A DNA stretch of 64,000 nucleotides from Calendula officinalis (GCA_963853835.1 OY970832.1:33554208-33618207), one strand, 5' to 3'. Positions 45,855-57,357 are shown, counted from the first letter of the stretch. The notes: generated by a model from the sequence alone, not told the origin. Program-made: numbers and translations.

Positions 45855-48157
45855 AGACTCCAGGTTGTTTCAGCAGAAACTAAACAGCACTCAGCACTTT
45901 CGCGGGGACGGCTATAACTCTCAAACCGCTCACTATATATTATTCAAATTTTTACAGTAGTTAAATGACTCAGAGGACTACAATTTTACAGAAGACTTCG
46001 GAAACTAGATCCAAATAGAAAAGACTCAAAACAGGCTCACGAGACAGAATAGCTGAACCGAAAACTATCCAGCGAAGGTTTACTAAAACATCAATAACTT
46101 TTAAACCGTGAATCAGATTAACGAGCCGTCAGTGTCGTTGGAAAGAGGACTCAGAAACCCAGAGATCAGCACGGCCCAAAAATCTAAAAACGTATTTTAT
46201 GTGTGATAAAAACGGACTCAAACTCAGGTAACAGATTCTGTCAAAAAATCAGCATTATGTTTAAATCCGTTTTGAATCCCGACATCAACCCGTTAATTCC
46301 CGGGACCCCCAACAGCCCCGAAATTCATTTTTAACTTCAGAAACATGTTTACAACAATTCTAGTCTTTTAATAAAAAAAATGTTTCTCGGTTTAGGAAAC
46401 CAAGAACCTTAAGGCTCGGTTTCCGGGTTTTTCGGTTAATAAAACGTCTTGACCAATAACCCATAGTCTTTACCCAACCCGACACTATACATTTTCAGTG
46501 ATTAAACCCGACCTCTCATGTCTCAGTTTTTGACCAATCAATCAACATAATCGGTTTGATAATAAAACGTTTTAACAAGGTTTCGGTTTGACACAAACAT
46601 CAACAAAACAAGAGAGCTCTAGGTGTAAACAATACTCTAGTAAAAACCCGAGCCTTCTATGGCGCGGTCACAATCCCAACCTCACACAATAAAATTTGCA
46701 TCAGTATGGTTAGGCTCGAAAATCACAAGGATCGGAAAGGAAACGAAATAACCAAAAGAATGTAGGGATTCGCAAATCTTCCAGACGTAGAGCACGCAGG
46801 GCTTTGAACCCAAAAACATTACCTACAATGGAAGTAAACATGTTAGTAACAGAACCTTCTTCAAAAAGGTGTAGGACTACCAAATTGAGTACATGACCGG
46901 CTACAAAAATCTGTTCGGCGGCGTTGCTCACTCACGGAGTTTAGGAACTACCGAATCAACAGCTTACCGCTCGGTATTCAATCTGTCTCGGCTCGATCAC
47001 TAAAATTCATCATTAGACCAACAACAACAGCTCACGATCACCCCGCCCTAGAACAACGGCTCGAAACCTTGATCCACTCGATCCTTTAGTCCGACCTGCG
47101 ATGATGGATTCTGCTGCTCGACCTTGTCATCAGAATAATACACTCAATGATTTAAAATTAACGAATTTAAGAATACGAGTTGAATGATGAAACGAAAAAG
47201 AAGAAAACAGGAAACGATAGAAAGAAAAAGTATTCCAGAATCGGTACCAAAAAAAAGAAAAGAAAAGGGGGATTGCCGCCTAGTTATCTCGTGACCTGAT
47301 TGCTTGGTTGCTTCGATCAATGTTCCAAATTAATCCTCGTGTGTGGTAGGCTGCTTGCAATACTTCTCGTGTGTGGTTGCCTCGATCAATGTTCCAAATT
47401 AATTCTCGTGTGTGGTAGGCTGCTTGCAATTGATTCTCTAAGCAAATGCCCATAAATTAATTATTGTTCGTGACACAAGAAGGAAGAAAAATATGGTTGC
47501 TCTTTCACGCACGAATGCTGGAGATCTTCAATTCATAGCTGCCGATTGAAAAATTGTGGGGAGGAATGGAGATGTCGGCACTTAGGGTAAAAGGGTATGA
47601 GTTTAGAGCTGCTAACTTAGTGATTAAGAAAAGGTTACTAAGGCCTCAAGCCCGGTATCTCTTTTGGCCTGCAAATCACAAGTACTTTGGGCCTCCATGT
47701 TCATCAACCCGACAATCTAAAGGCAACAGGGGAGGAGATTCGGCCCTTGGCCAAAAATGGCCGGGCCTCGGGGTCCTTTAGCTTCTCCCGAGTACATAAT
47801 AACATACACTCGTGAATCCAAAATGCCACGAACTAGTTAACGCACTCATGCATATCATCACTCATAACACCCATTAATTAATTATTCCACTCCAACTAAT
47901 TAAGGAACACTTTTATCGCTTAGACCAAACGTCACGCACTAATACACCACATCACAACCGTCACATAAGTATGCTCGGGAAAATAAACGTCTAGCTATTT
48001 AAATCAATCCTTATAATTAATTTAAATACGAGTCAACACGAAATGAATAACCCTTAATTATTTACAAACATCACTCATTTGCCACATAATAATATAAAAA
48101 GGTAAATAACTCCCAATTAACGTAATTAATATTTATTTAAAAATCCGAGGCGTTACA
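45855..48157 (-). repeat. solo LTR, long segment
   Basis: Non-coding. The stretch at 46700-47100 has mixed composition but no protein-like frame. It contains a pair of roughly 65-bp direct repeats (TCGATCAATGTTCCAAATTA, 47314-47432). It ends GGCGTTACA at 48157. Confidence 0.55.
47299..47432. repeat. tandem pair, roughly 65 bp
   Basis: TTCGATCAATGTTCCAAATT ... GTAGGCTGCTTGCAAT is repeated with few differences. Confidence 0.8.
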
Positions 48158-48162
48158 ACTGC

Positions 48163-49007
48163 CAACTACGTCACCGGTGGTGAAAAGTTAAAGTAATTAT
48201 CAATTACAATTGCTAGTGGTCTTTCAACAAAATAAATTAATAATTAACAGTTCAAACAATCAAAATTCAAGAATAAATCAAAAGGTTCTTTGATATAAAA
48301 ATAAGTGTTCAAATCCAATAATAAAAATCCTAAAAAATTACCAAACCTAAATCCTAGATTTCATCTAATCATAGCGAATATTAAATGATTTAGCACAGAG
48401 ACATGCTAAAAATCATAAAACAAACGTAAGAATTCAATAGAACAAACATAATATCGATAAATAATGATTAAAAACTGAATTATATGAATGGAGTTGAAGA
48501 TCTTGATGCTTGAAACCTCCAAAATTCGTGCACAATAGTATCCCTAGGGTATTTTTCGGCTGCCTCTTGATTAGGCTAAAAGTTTTTCTTCAAATCTGCA
48601 ATTCTCGCTTAAATATACGTCAGATAGCTGGAATTCGCGTCGCTATTCCCAAAATCGCGTCGGTACTTAAAGTCCCGCGTTAATTCGCGTCGCTATCTTC
48701 CAGATAGCGGCGGGATCTGCACTTTTTGATGGCAAACAGCGACTCGATTTCGCGTTTCAACAGAAAATAGCGATATAGATAGCGGCACAGATAGCGGCGC
48801 TATCCTAAGATAGCGGCGCTATCTCTGAATTTTCTGCGGATTTTCATTTCTTGTGTCGTTTTGGCTCGTTTTTGTCACTTTTTCTTCTATAACCTGAAAA
48901 ATACGATGGGAACTATATTTGAGTGATAACATCATGTTTTAATAAATAAACACATACAAAAATAGGTATATTGGCATATAAATATATGTATAAATATGCC
49001 AATATCA
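48163..49007 (-). repeat. Athila-like 5' LTR, part 2
   Basis: Matches 15238-16051. At 48780-48830 it has two more AGATAGCGGCGCTATC-type words than the other LTR. Confidence 0.85.
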
Positions 49008-49012
49008 GTGTT

Positions 49013-49445
49013 ACATTTGTTAATGGCGTTACAATAGGTATATTTGTATTACATTTGATAAAGGCGTTACAATAGACATATTGTAACGATAAAAAAAATA
49101 CATTGGGTAGGCGGAATAGTGTTACAAAGGCGTTACAATAGCCCTGCAACTGTTACAAAAGCGTTACAAAAGAGAAGATGATGCTACAATAGAGAAGAGG
49201 GTGTTACAATAGAGAAGAGGGTGTTACAATAGAGAAGTGGATGTTACAATAGAGAAGGGGGCGTTACAATAGGGAAGAAGGCGTTACTAAATCTAAACTC
49301 TATTGTAACGATGTTTGATCAGTTGTAACGCATGATAGCAATTATGTTAAGTGTTACACTTCCGTTACATTAGACCTACCTAATGTAACGGATTTAACAA
49401 CTGTTACAACTTTTGCGTTACAAAAAGGCCTTAATTGTAGTAGTG
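49013..49445 (+). repeat. CACTA subterminal array, right of the Athila insertion, and terminus
   Basis: Resumes the array cut at 14634. GTTACAATAGAGAAG units follow, and the array finishes CCTTAATTGTAGTAGTG at 49445. Confidence 0.8.
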
Positions 49446-50079
49446 CCACATGACATTAAATTAGTTTTTAATGAAATCAATAATTCCTTACCTATGTGAA
49501 ATAGGCTTCATTTTCAGTAATTCCAGAATTACAGATAACATGGTCAAACCGAGAAATGTAAACTTGAGTAAAAAAGTATGACATAACAACTTTAAACATG
49601 AAATTATCATACATAAAATATCATAAATCTTAAATGTAAATCATGACAATTCATATAGCATAAATAGACTTTATTTCAAACATATACTAACATTACCTTG
49701 TTCCAACTTGTGAAGTCTTAGTTTATAAATAAATATTTCAGGCATGTGATCACCGAACATCTAGACAAAACCCATTTGAAGAATCACCCAAATATATCTG
49801 TTTAATAGTTAATTAACCTGCAATTAAAGATTCCAAATTGAATGTTACAATGTTAGCAACAATTTCATAACTCTCATTCGTGGAATTTAGTGTAACATCA
49901 TTGACAAAACCGACTTAAATTTAGAAAAAATAATCGAATTTGAAAATTGGTCGCAATTACATATATAGTTTCCAAAATTTGAAGAAGAAAAAATATTTTT
50001 AAAAGTAATGGTTCTTTGCTTCCAATTTTTTTTTTAAATTACCACATTTGCACCCCTTTAACACACACTCACATATAAT
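49446..50079. other. AT-rich sequence, no gene seen
   Basis: Low-GC sequence between a CACTA terminus and the exon-like segment at 50080. No repeat or coding signal was identified. Confidence 0.4.
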
Positions 50080-50884
50080 TGGGTTCTGAAGATTCATTAA
50101 TTTCTCTATCAAGGGCACCATGATGATGTAAACCGAATATTTTTGCAATAGTGTTCAGAGGCCTCTGCATAGATAAAACTGCAATTAGTGTCTCTTGTAA
50201 AAGAATAAAAATCAAATTTCGTCTAATAAAGTTTATGCACAGGCTGCAAGTTAATGCAAAGTAAGTTTTAAATTTTATAGCAATTTAAAAGGATTAATAT
50301 TTGATGATGTAAAGTTACATACTTGGTAATTTTGAAGATTTCTGATCATTCACCATCAGTCCAAACATATACAGCAACTCCAACTCCCTAACTACATCTG
50401 GTTTGAGAATTTCATCAAAAAGTTGGCATGCACAAAAATAAAAGTTATAGTACGAATGTAACTTCGTCAAATAGTTCCCAATATTTAACACTTTATGCAT
50501 CAACTCATTATAAAAGCTTCTAATATATGAATCAAGTAGAAGTATAGGAGTAACACTGATTTGATTACTCAAATAGTTGATTTGGAAATCAGTTTTACTT
50601 ACATTGAGTGGTTGATTAGGATTTAATTCCAACTTAGTGACTTCATTCCCCAATTTAAGATCATTATTCGTCAAAATTGGATCAATATTATTTTCCTCAT
50701 TCTTTGGATCAATCCGACCTACATCGTATTCCTCATTCACAGAATCATTTAGCAATTCTAAATCATTTAGTAAATCTGAATCGCATACCTCATTCACTTA
50801 ATCGTGTTGCAGTTCTAAATCACTTAGAAAACCAGAACTCGCATTGTTGCTAATCCGTGGTGAATGATATTTTCGGATTGACAT
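50080..50884 (-). pseudogene. hypothetical spliced gene fragment within CACTA-flanked DNA
   Basis: A candidate start at 50884 reads MSIRKYHSPRISNNASSGF. A TAA at 50799-50801 interrupts the frame, which then stays open to about 50325. It includes an internal duplication (SDLELQHD / NDLELLNDSVNEEYD) and a hydrophobic, Tyr-rich part (YYNFYFCACQLFDEILKPDV) ending MFGLMVNDQKSSKLPS. After a possible intron (acceptor TATCTATGCAG) a second exon reads RPLNTIAKIFGLHHHGALDR near 50080-50170. I do not recognise the family. It could be a CACTA-encoded protein or a captured host fragment. Confidence 0.3.
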
Positions 50885-51064
50885 GAATCGATTGATTGAA
50901 GCTAGGGTTAGAATCAAAAATTAAGCAATCGTCTTTTGTAATTAGGGGCTTGAATACGTGAGGTAGGGCTAGAATACGTTTTGGGGAAACCTGGGATAAA
51001 GCCTGTGAGGCAGGCGTTCCCAAACTCTTTTGTAATTAGTTTTTTAATTTAATATTAAAATTGT

Positions 51065-51355
51065 AGGGGGCGTTACATTAGATATAAAAAACCTGTTACA
51101 TTGGATAGGGACTGTTACAATAGATAAAGAGTCATTACAAAAGAGAATGGGGTATTACAATAGAGAAATAAGTGTTACAATAAAGGAGAAGGCGTTACAA
51201 AAGCTAAAGTCTATAGTAACATTGTTTGATCAATCGTAACACATAGTAGTAATTATGCAAAGTGTTACAGTTGTGTAACATTAGACCTAGCTATTGTAAC
51301 GACTTTAGAGGCTGTTACAATTTTAGTGTTATAGTAGGTGCTTAATTGTAGCAGT
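51065..51355 (+). repeat. CACTA subterminal array and degenerate terminus
   Basis: GTTACAATAGAGAA and GCGTTACATTAGATA units lead to CTTAATTGTAGCAGTA at about 51355, a two-base-changed version of the terminus at 11245 and 49445. Confidence 0.7.
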
Positions 51356-51371
51356 ATGGTCTCTGTATACT

Positions 51372-51641
51372 TTTTTTTTTGGAAACGCCAAATGAAATAA
51401 CGGAAGCCTACTCGCAATTTTTCAGCGAGCACCCCGAGTTCGAGCTCCGCATAAGCGGGCAAACCCAGCTCAAAACCAGCCCCCAAAGGGATTTCCAAGG
51501 AAAATTCCCCATATGTGCCCGTGTGAGGTATGAGTTAAATTACGCTAATGCAACGCTCCCAAAGGGATTTGAACTCACGACCTGCACTCCACATGGGTAT
51601 AAACTCAGTATCTCAGACCAGCTAGGCTGGCCATCATTGGC
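51372..51641 (-). mobile_element. tRNA-derived SINE, about 270 bp
   Basis: The 16-bp target duplication ATGGTCTCTGTATACT lies at 51356-51371 and 51642-51657. A T-run at 51371-51380 is the poly-A tail of a minus-strand insertion. The minus strand has GAGTTCAAATCC (a B-box form) and an A-box-like TAGCTGGTCTGAG near its 5' end. There is no coding function. Confidence 0.85.
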
Positions 51642-51657
51642 ATGGTCTCTGTATACT

Positions 51658-51834
51658 AAAAACAACAATGTTGGTCATCTTCATATTTTTAATGCCGCTT
51701 CCTACACTTTAACTATAAAGAATTATATCAATTTAGCATTTTTGCTGAAACCAAATGACATTACAAGTTACAACCCTCTAAATGTCGCATGTGCAAGTCA
51801 CATGTCACTTATTTAACAGATATGAGGACGGAAA
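51658..51834. other. 3' flank of the dioxygenase-like gene
   Basis: AT-rich, likely 3' UTR and terminator region. No distinct poly-A signal can be assigned with confidence. Confidence 0.3.
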
Positions 51835-53631
51835 TCAATTAGAAAGTAAATAACTGGTAAATAACTTGTAAAGTATTGCAACTATGACTACAAATATGAT
51901 CTGATGAGTTATGGAGATATAACTTTTGTTCTTGTCAACCGCTTCATTTAGGCTTGCAGGTGAGCATTTGAGTTCAATTGAGTATGCTCCTGTTTCATCT
52001 TGAATATCGGGTTCTATGTTCATCTCTCCAACTGCAGATCTGAGCTCTCCATAGCTCCATTCCTCAAGCTGTTCTCCCATGGTGACGATGATCGTGCTAG
52101 GGTTTGTACGGAAGGAAAATGGTCCGTCCTCAGAAACGAGACGGAATTCTGCAAATTCGGTTGGGATGTGAAGGCCGAGAGCATAGGCCGCTGAATCCCT
52201 TCGGTTCCCGCCACTGTCTAGTGCACGAGGAGTTTGAGATGAACGAGGAGTGTGCGGTTGGAGAGAGGAATTGTTGTGCTTGAACAACGTCATTCTGGTT
52301 TCGTTTTCCTTAAATTTCTTTCGAGGTTTTTTGCCGCTTTTAGTTCCCATAATCTGAGCGACATCTTTTGCAATTGTTTCCAGCTTATTTGCGACGCTTT
52401 CCATTTTTTGTCTGCACATGTATGCATAACAAGGTAGATTTGAATCTAAGACAAGAGATGAACATTTGAAAAATACTTACGCTAATATATATGAGGAAAT
52501 TAAGCTAGATTACGTTATTTTACTGCCTAGATCTAACCAGTACAAAGCTTTTTCACATTTGTAGATTAGTAATAAGTTACAAAAAAATTTGGATAAACTT
52601 GATAGGCAATTTGCATCCATTTATCATTTGATCAGTGTTTTAAAAATCCAGTTGAATCGGCCGATCGAACCGGAAAACATGAAGGTAACCAGATCATTAG
52701 TTATAACTCGGTCGGAAAGGACCTCTTGGACATAATAATGCAGTTGAACTTTAAAAGTATTAAATTTAGCCAAAAAATAGGTTTTGAATTTTTTCGAATC
52801 CTTTACGCTATTTATATTGTTATTTTTCTTAGTCTTTTTGGACATTTATGCGTACAATATTACATAATTACTCAATAATATTGGCATTCGGTTCAACCCT
52901 TTTTAGTCGTATTAGGCATTTGTAGTAGTGAATATACTAATTAATACGACGATATTTTTCACTTAACTTAAGAAACATGATGGTATGAAGATAATATAAC
53001 CTAAAAACACAAGATATGTTTTACATCATATTACACAAACATTTGTAGAAAATTTTGTAAGCATTATTTAGAAATCACATCCATAAAAGTTAAGGTACAT
53101 ATAATTTGTCCCAAAATGGTACACATTATCTAAATGAATTTTAAATTTGGAGAGAAAGAAAAAACAAACAAACCTGAACATCTGAAATTGCTCTGAGGTT
53201 TTAACATCCCGTCGGCGCTCCGCAGTAACCATGGCGGATTTTGACCAAGCAAATTCCTCCCGATCGCCATCACGGCTCCACCTCTCGGCCAACAAACCAA
53301 AACAATATTCGGCCTCCGTGAAGGCCGTCTGCAGCTCCTCCGACGAGATCCCATGCCCACTAATCCTAAACATCCCAAACTTAAAAGCAGAATCCATCAT
53401 TTGTTGGATCGAATGCTTATCCTTAGATTTGAGCAAGCGGTACTCCACATCCGCACACGGCGGTCGGTTCATGTCGTCAGGCAGATCAAATTCAGGAATG
53501 TTTTTCAATTTGTCGACGTGATTGTTCAATTGAGATTCGGATCGTGTGGGGACCCTGGCGTTTGGCATAGGAGATGAAGGTTGCGCCGGTGCAGATGTTG
53601 TTAGGCGACCCTTGATACGGGCGAGTGCCAT
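51835..53631 (-). CDS. 2-oxoglutarate dioxygenase-like protein with C-terminal hydrophobic anchor, two exons
   Basis: Exons 53174-53631 and 51835-52411 are joined by a 762-bp intron (CAG|GTTTGT ... TGTGCAG|A). They give exactly 344 codons plus stop, and the phase is preserved across the junction. The start MALARIKGRL is chosen over an in-frame ATG four codons upstream because it begins the conserved-looking part; this choice is uncertain. Exon 1 resembles the N-terminal domain of plant 2OG-Fe(II) oxygenases (MMDSAFKFGMFRISGHGISS). Exon 2 has a helical stretch (MESVANKLETIAKDVAQIMG) and TNPSTIIVTMGEQLEEWSYG, which mirrors the end of the jelly-roll core. The metal-binding HxD...H and the RxS of active enzymes are not visible, so catalysis is doubtful. 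The last 25 residues (HQIIFVVIVAILYKLFTSYL) look like a tail anchor. It is the best host-gene candidate in the window. Confidence 0.75.
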
Positions 53632-53716
53632 AATTGGGAACAAGTTTGTTATGGAATTTGTCAGATTAAATGCGATCGAGACAAATGAGAAATAGATGGG
53701 AATTATAGTTAGTTAT

Positions 53717-53793
53717 TGCATGCCGCATTTTCTGCTATTTCTTGGGCTGCCTTGCACGTATCCATGCATATGTCACTTGTACGTATCCATGCA
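53717..53793 (-). promoter_or_regulatory. cluster of three RY (CATGCA) motifs upstream of the dioxygenase-like gene
   Basis: TGCATG at 53717-53722 and CATGCA at 53763-53768 and 53788-53793 lie 86-162 bp before the start codon. The last two sit in a short direct repeat (GTACGTATCCATGCATA). RY elements are bound by B3 factors of the ABI3/FUS3 group in seed-expressed genes. Function here is inferred from motif and position only. Confidence 0.4.
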
Positions 53794-53976
53794 TAAGATA
53801 CTTGTACTTTCTATACACACATTTCGATGTACGTACAAGAACTTGGATTATATAAAAATTTAATATTTATTGTGTTCCAATAATTTTTGTTATCACCAAT
53901 CATTTATTAGTGTTTTCTTTTAATTCTCTCTTTCTATGTATAAAAACGAACTCATTTGTATATAATATTTAGTTTA

Positions 53977-55549
53977 TACTACAAGAAAATAGCAATTTAG
54001 CGACATTTTAGTGACACATAATTTATGTCACAAAATTGCGACAAATTTATTGACACTCTTCAAGTCTTCCACGTCATAAATTATGTCATAAAATACACAA
54101 AGTCATAAATTGTGTCGCTAATATTGTAACTTGCTAAAACGAGTCACCAAGTAAGTCGCTAATTTTATGACTTTCTCTAAAAGTCACTAAGCAAGTCGCT
54201 AATTTGTGGCTTGATCAAACAAGTCTCTAACCAAGTCGTTAATTTTATGACTTAGCTCAAACAAGCTACAAAACAAATCGTTAGTTTTGTTACTTATTTA
54301 AGAAGATACCAATCAAAATGTTAATTTTGAGATCTGCTTAGAAGATCAAGTAAATCTCTTATTTGTAGATAAATGTAATTTATTATATCTAAAAATTCAA
54401 ATTTATTTTGTAATAATAATAATAATAATAATAAGTAAATTTATTATATTTTCTGAATTTTAAAGTTTTTATAACTTCCTCCTTAATCAGATCAATTGGG
54501 CTAATGAAAAGACCCCATTAAAATAGCCCTAAATCGGAAGACGATCAAAATCAACAAAATCGGACTCTGTTTCATCCGCTCGTAATAGGAAGACGAGGCT
54601 CGTCCGCAATCTTTCCTCCGCCATTCTTCATCGCCACTCATGATCATCATCGAAAACTCATACAAATCATCATCGCGCTCCAGTTGTAAGTGTATGTGTC
54701 TTGTATTCTAATTATCGTTTGTCAATCTTCTGGTGTTTATAAAAAACAGTTCATAATGGTGTTTTACCTGTTCATACAGAGTTGAAATGTGCTTAATCTT
54801 GGTTTACAGTTTGTGTAATCTCTTGATCATAGTATTAATGTGTAGTTATGGCTTACAGTTTCATCAATCTCTGTTGTATCTAGTCATAGAGAATTCGGTT
54901 TACTTCTGCTCAATTAGGCTTTATAATTTGTGGATATGCTCGATCATAGAGTGTATGTGTAATTAGGATTTACAGTTTCAGGTCCATTTCTGTTTTACCT
55001 ATTCATACAGAATTGAATTCACTGTTGGTTATCTAGCGTTTTACACTGTAGAAGTTTTTGATCTAATAGTGAATCTCTGATTATGTTTTACAGTTGCAGG
55101 TTAATAGTGACTTTTGATAAAAATAGTGACATTTTTGGAGTCGTGGATAGCGACTTTTGATAAAAATAGTGACATTTTTAGCGACATCAATTGTGACTTT
55201 TAATTAAAATAGTGACATTTTTAGAGTCGTGGATAGTGACTTTTGATAAAAATAGTAGCACTTTTTAGTCGTGTATAGTGACTTTTGATAAAAATAGTGA
55301 CATTTTTATAGTCGTGAATACTGACTTTTGATAAAAAAAAAATAGTGACATTTTTAACGACATGAATATCGACTTTTGATAAAAATAGTGACAGTATAAA
55401 GAACGTCACTACTATTATTAGAAACACGATAGTGGATGTCACAAAATTAGCGACTTCTTAGTAGTGACTCTTTGATTGATGTCACTATGTGTGTCACTAG
55501 CTTCAAATACGCTAACCGTGTCGCTAAAACAACTTTTTTTTTTGTAGTG
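53977..55549. mobile_element. non-autonomous CACTA element, family 3
   Basis: The left end TACTACAAGAAAATAGC (first base changed from the usual C) pairs with the right end TTTTTTTGTAGTG at 55549. Left subterminal words are AAGTCGCTAATTTTATGACT-like; right ones are GTGACTTTTGATAAAAATAG, repeated about eight times at 55100-55400. The interior has an (AAT)n run (54414-54436) and a leader-like segment at 54480-54720 but no transposase. It lies about 350 bp upstream of the dioxygenase-like gene. Confidence 0.7.
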
Positions 55550-56710
55550 ATATACCACAAACTGTAAGTTTTATGATAACTATACAACCTATTAAGTAAT
55601 AATTGTGATAAATATAATAAAAACTATGGTATATAAATCATCCTATATAATAAAATTTTCCAATGTTAGTACCGTAGAAACAAGGTACCGGTGGAAATTG
55701 TATCAACTAGTTGCCTTGAGAGAACCGGTACTCTAGTTGCAGTATGCTACCGGTTCTCAACTAACATCATCTTTAGCATCTAGTAGATCGGTAACTTCAT
55801 TGATGCTCTCGAAATTCTATTCAGGCGATCTCTTATATTATACAAATCACATACAAAAACCGCATGATAATACAAGTATCATTTTCGTTCATTCATTATA
55901 TCGTTTTTCCTAATTAGAAGTGGTTCCAACGCATGAACTTTTCAATTTTTATTTCCAGCACTACTTTTGCCTTATGTTATTTCTTTTAAACTGTCGTATC
56001 GACTTCGTCTTTAGTGGGCCAGTAATCCACCAACGTCCAAACCCAACCCACAGTTTTGGCCCACAATTTCATCCTGAAAATTGGCGCAACTCTCACATGA
56101 ATTGTTTTAAATATCTTTATAAGAGGGGCGGAACAAGAAACTACTACTAGTAGTAGCACCATAACTTTTTTCCGGATACAATTAAAACAATTAAGAAATT
56201 AATTATATGAATCATAAACCTACTAATTTACAAACAAAATAATCCAAGAACTAATTAAATTAGTCTAAATTCATACACTAATATCAAGCAAAATAATCCA
56301 TGAATTTAATTATGCAATTGACAATTTAAATCTATTAATCTACAAGCATGCAGAATAATCCTAATGAAGATTTTAACCTTAAAACTGATACCTATACATT
56401 TGATTAAAGAACTTCAGATTGCTGAAATTTCATTACAGCCATTTGCTAATTAAAAGCATTTGGTAATTTCAAAATCATTAACACTTTAATAACGATTTAC
56501 TAATTACACGAGATTTATGTTTTATTTCTTACAAATTCCATGGGAACAAATTGCAGCTAAAACATAAACTTCACATATTACAAGACACGCACATAGCAAT
56601 ACAAACTTCCCATGCTTATTTTTATGACAAACAAAATAACTTGCAAAACTTAAGAAAAATCAATACTTGTTTCGTTCTAGGGTTTTAGAGAGGGTTAATT
56701 TGAGAATTCT
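55550..56710. other. intergenic sequence, no gene seen
   Basis: AT-rich. The one notable item is an inverted repeat GAGAACCGGTA (55720-55730) / TACCGGTTCTC (55748-55758). The frame of 76 codons at 55920 has no recognisable content. Confidence 0.5.
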
Positions 56711-57325
56711 ATGTCAGGATCGATTAACTATAAATAAGTTAATAAACACCTTAGATCTAATTGATGATAGAAGTTGCAGCGGATCAACACTATATCAATA
56801 TATTAAGAACAATGAACTGTAAATAATATGCAAGAATATTAAGAACACAGTTTCACAAAAAGCTTCAATGTATATTATCAAGTTAACAATACACACGTAC
56901 GTTTACAATTCGTAAGGAACTATTTATAATAGTCCTTGAAGCTAAACTATTTACCCTAGTTATTTTAGGACTTGATTTACATCGAATAATAATAATATAC
57001 ATTGATTTACATTCTATAACTATCTATACGAAGATCTCGGACTTGATATTCTTCAAAAACGCGTCATCAGTAGTAAAACTCATCACCAGTAGTAAATATG
57101 TAACATCAGTAGTAAGTCTGGTGATCAGTAATAAGTTCAGATACATCGTCAGTAGTAACTACTAATGATCAGTAGTATCTTCAATCTTTGCATGATCAGT
57201 AGTAACTTAGTTATAGTATCATCAGTATCAACTTCTCAGTATTAATCAATTCTGCCCCATCAGTACTAAGTGATCAGTACTAACTGCAGCATCAGTAATA
57301 AGTTGATCTGTGTTTTGCTCCAACA
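56711..57325 (-). repeat. Sirevirus 2 3' LTR with polypurine tract
   Basis: Minus strand starts TGTTGGAGCAAAACACAG at 57325. The proposed end ...GATCCTGACA at 56711 rests only on the TG/CA rule. The polypurine tract AGTTTAGGGGGAGAT (57326-57340) adjoins. CATCAGTAGTAA words are dense at 57060-57310. Confidence 0.6.
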
Positions 57326-57357
57326 ATCTCCCCCTAAACTTATTGATCATCTTTTAA

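Larger units (their letters stand above)
21243..48157 (-). mobile_element. solo LTR of a third gypsy family, interrupted by later insertions
   Basis: Minus-strand ends TGTAACGCCTCGGATTTTTA (at 48157) and GGGTTGTTAGA (at 21243) look like the start and end of a gypsy LTR. ATTGC (21238-21242) and ACTGC (48158-48162) flank it as a target duplication with one mismatch. Only about 3 kb belongs to this LTR: 21243-21479, 42532-43013 and 45850-48157. No internal region, primer site or coding sequence is present, so it is most likely a solo LTR left by LTR-LTR recombination. Confidence 0.65.
14635..49007 (-). mobile_element. Athila-like Ty3/gypsy retrotransposon, internally deleted and hosting nested insertions
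   Basis: The element begins TGATGTGTG (14635) and ends CAATATCA (49007), with GTGTT duplicated on both sides (14630-14634 and 49008-49012). It is on the minus strand. Its own sequence is the 3' LTR (14635-16051), 3' untranslated DNA, an ATHILA ORF-1/env-like frame, the C-terminal end of integrase, and a shortened second LTR (20895-21242 plus 48163-49007). Gag, protease, reverse transcriptase, RNase H and most of integrase are gone; the deletion joins integrase directly to LTR sequence near 20894. Everything from 21243 to 48162 was inserted later. Confidence 0.85.

Noticed and set aside
46710..46931. 73-codon ORF in the solo LTR
   Set aside because: No recognisable motif and within LTR sequence.
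51372..51641. tRNA gene
   Set aside because: The A- and B-box-like words lie in a 270-bp unit with a poly-A tail and 16-bp target duplication, so it is a SINE.
51379..51816. 145-codon plus-strand ORF
   Set aside because: Runs through the SINE and into AT-rich flank.
52624..52845. Minus-strand ORF of 73 codons
   Set aside because: Lies inside the intron of the dioxygenase-like gene and is low in complexity.
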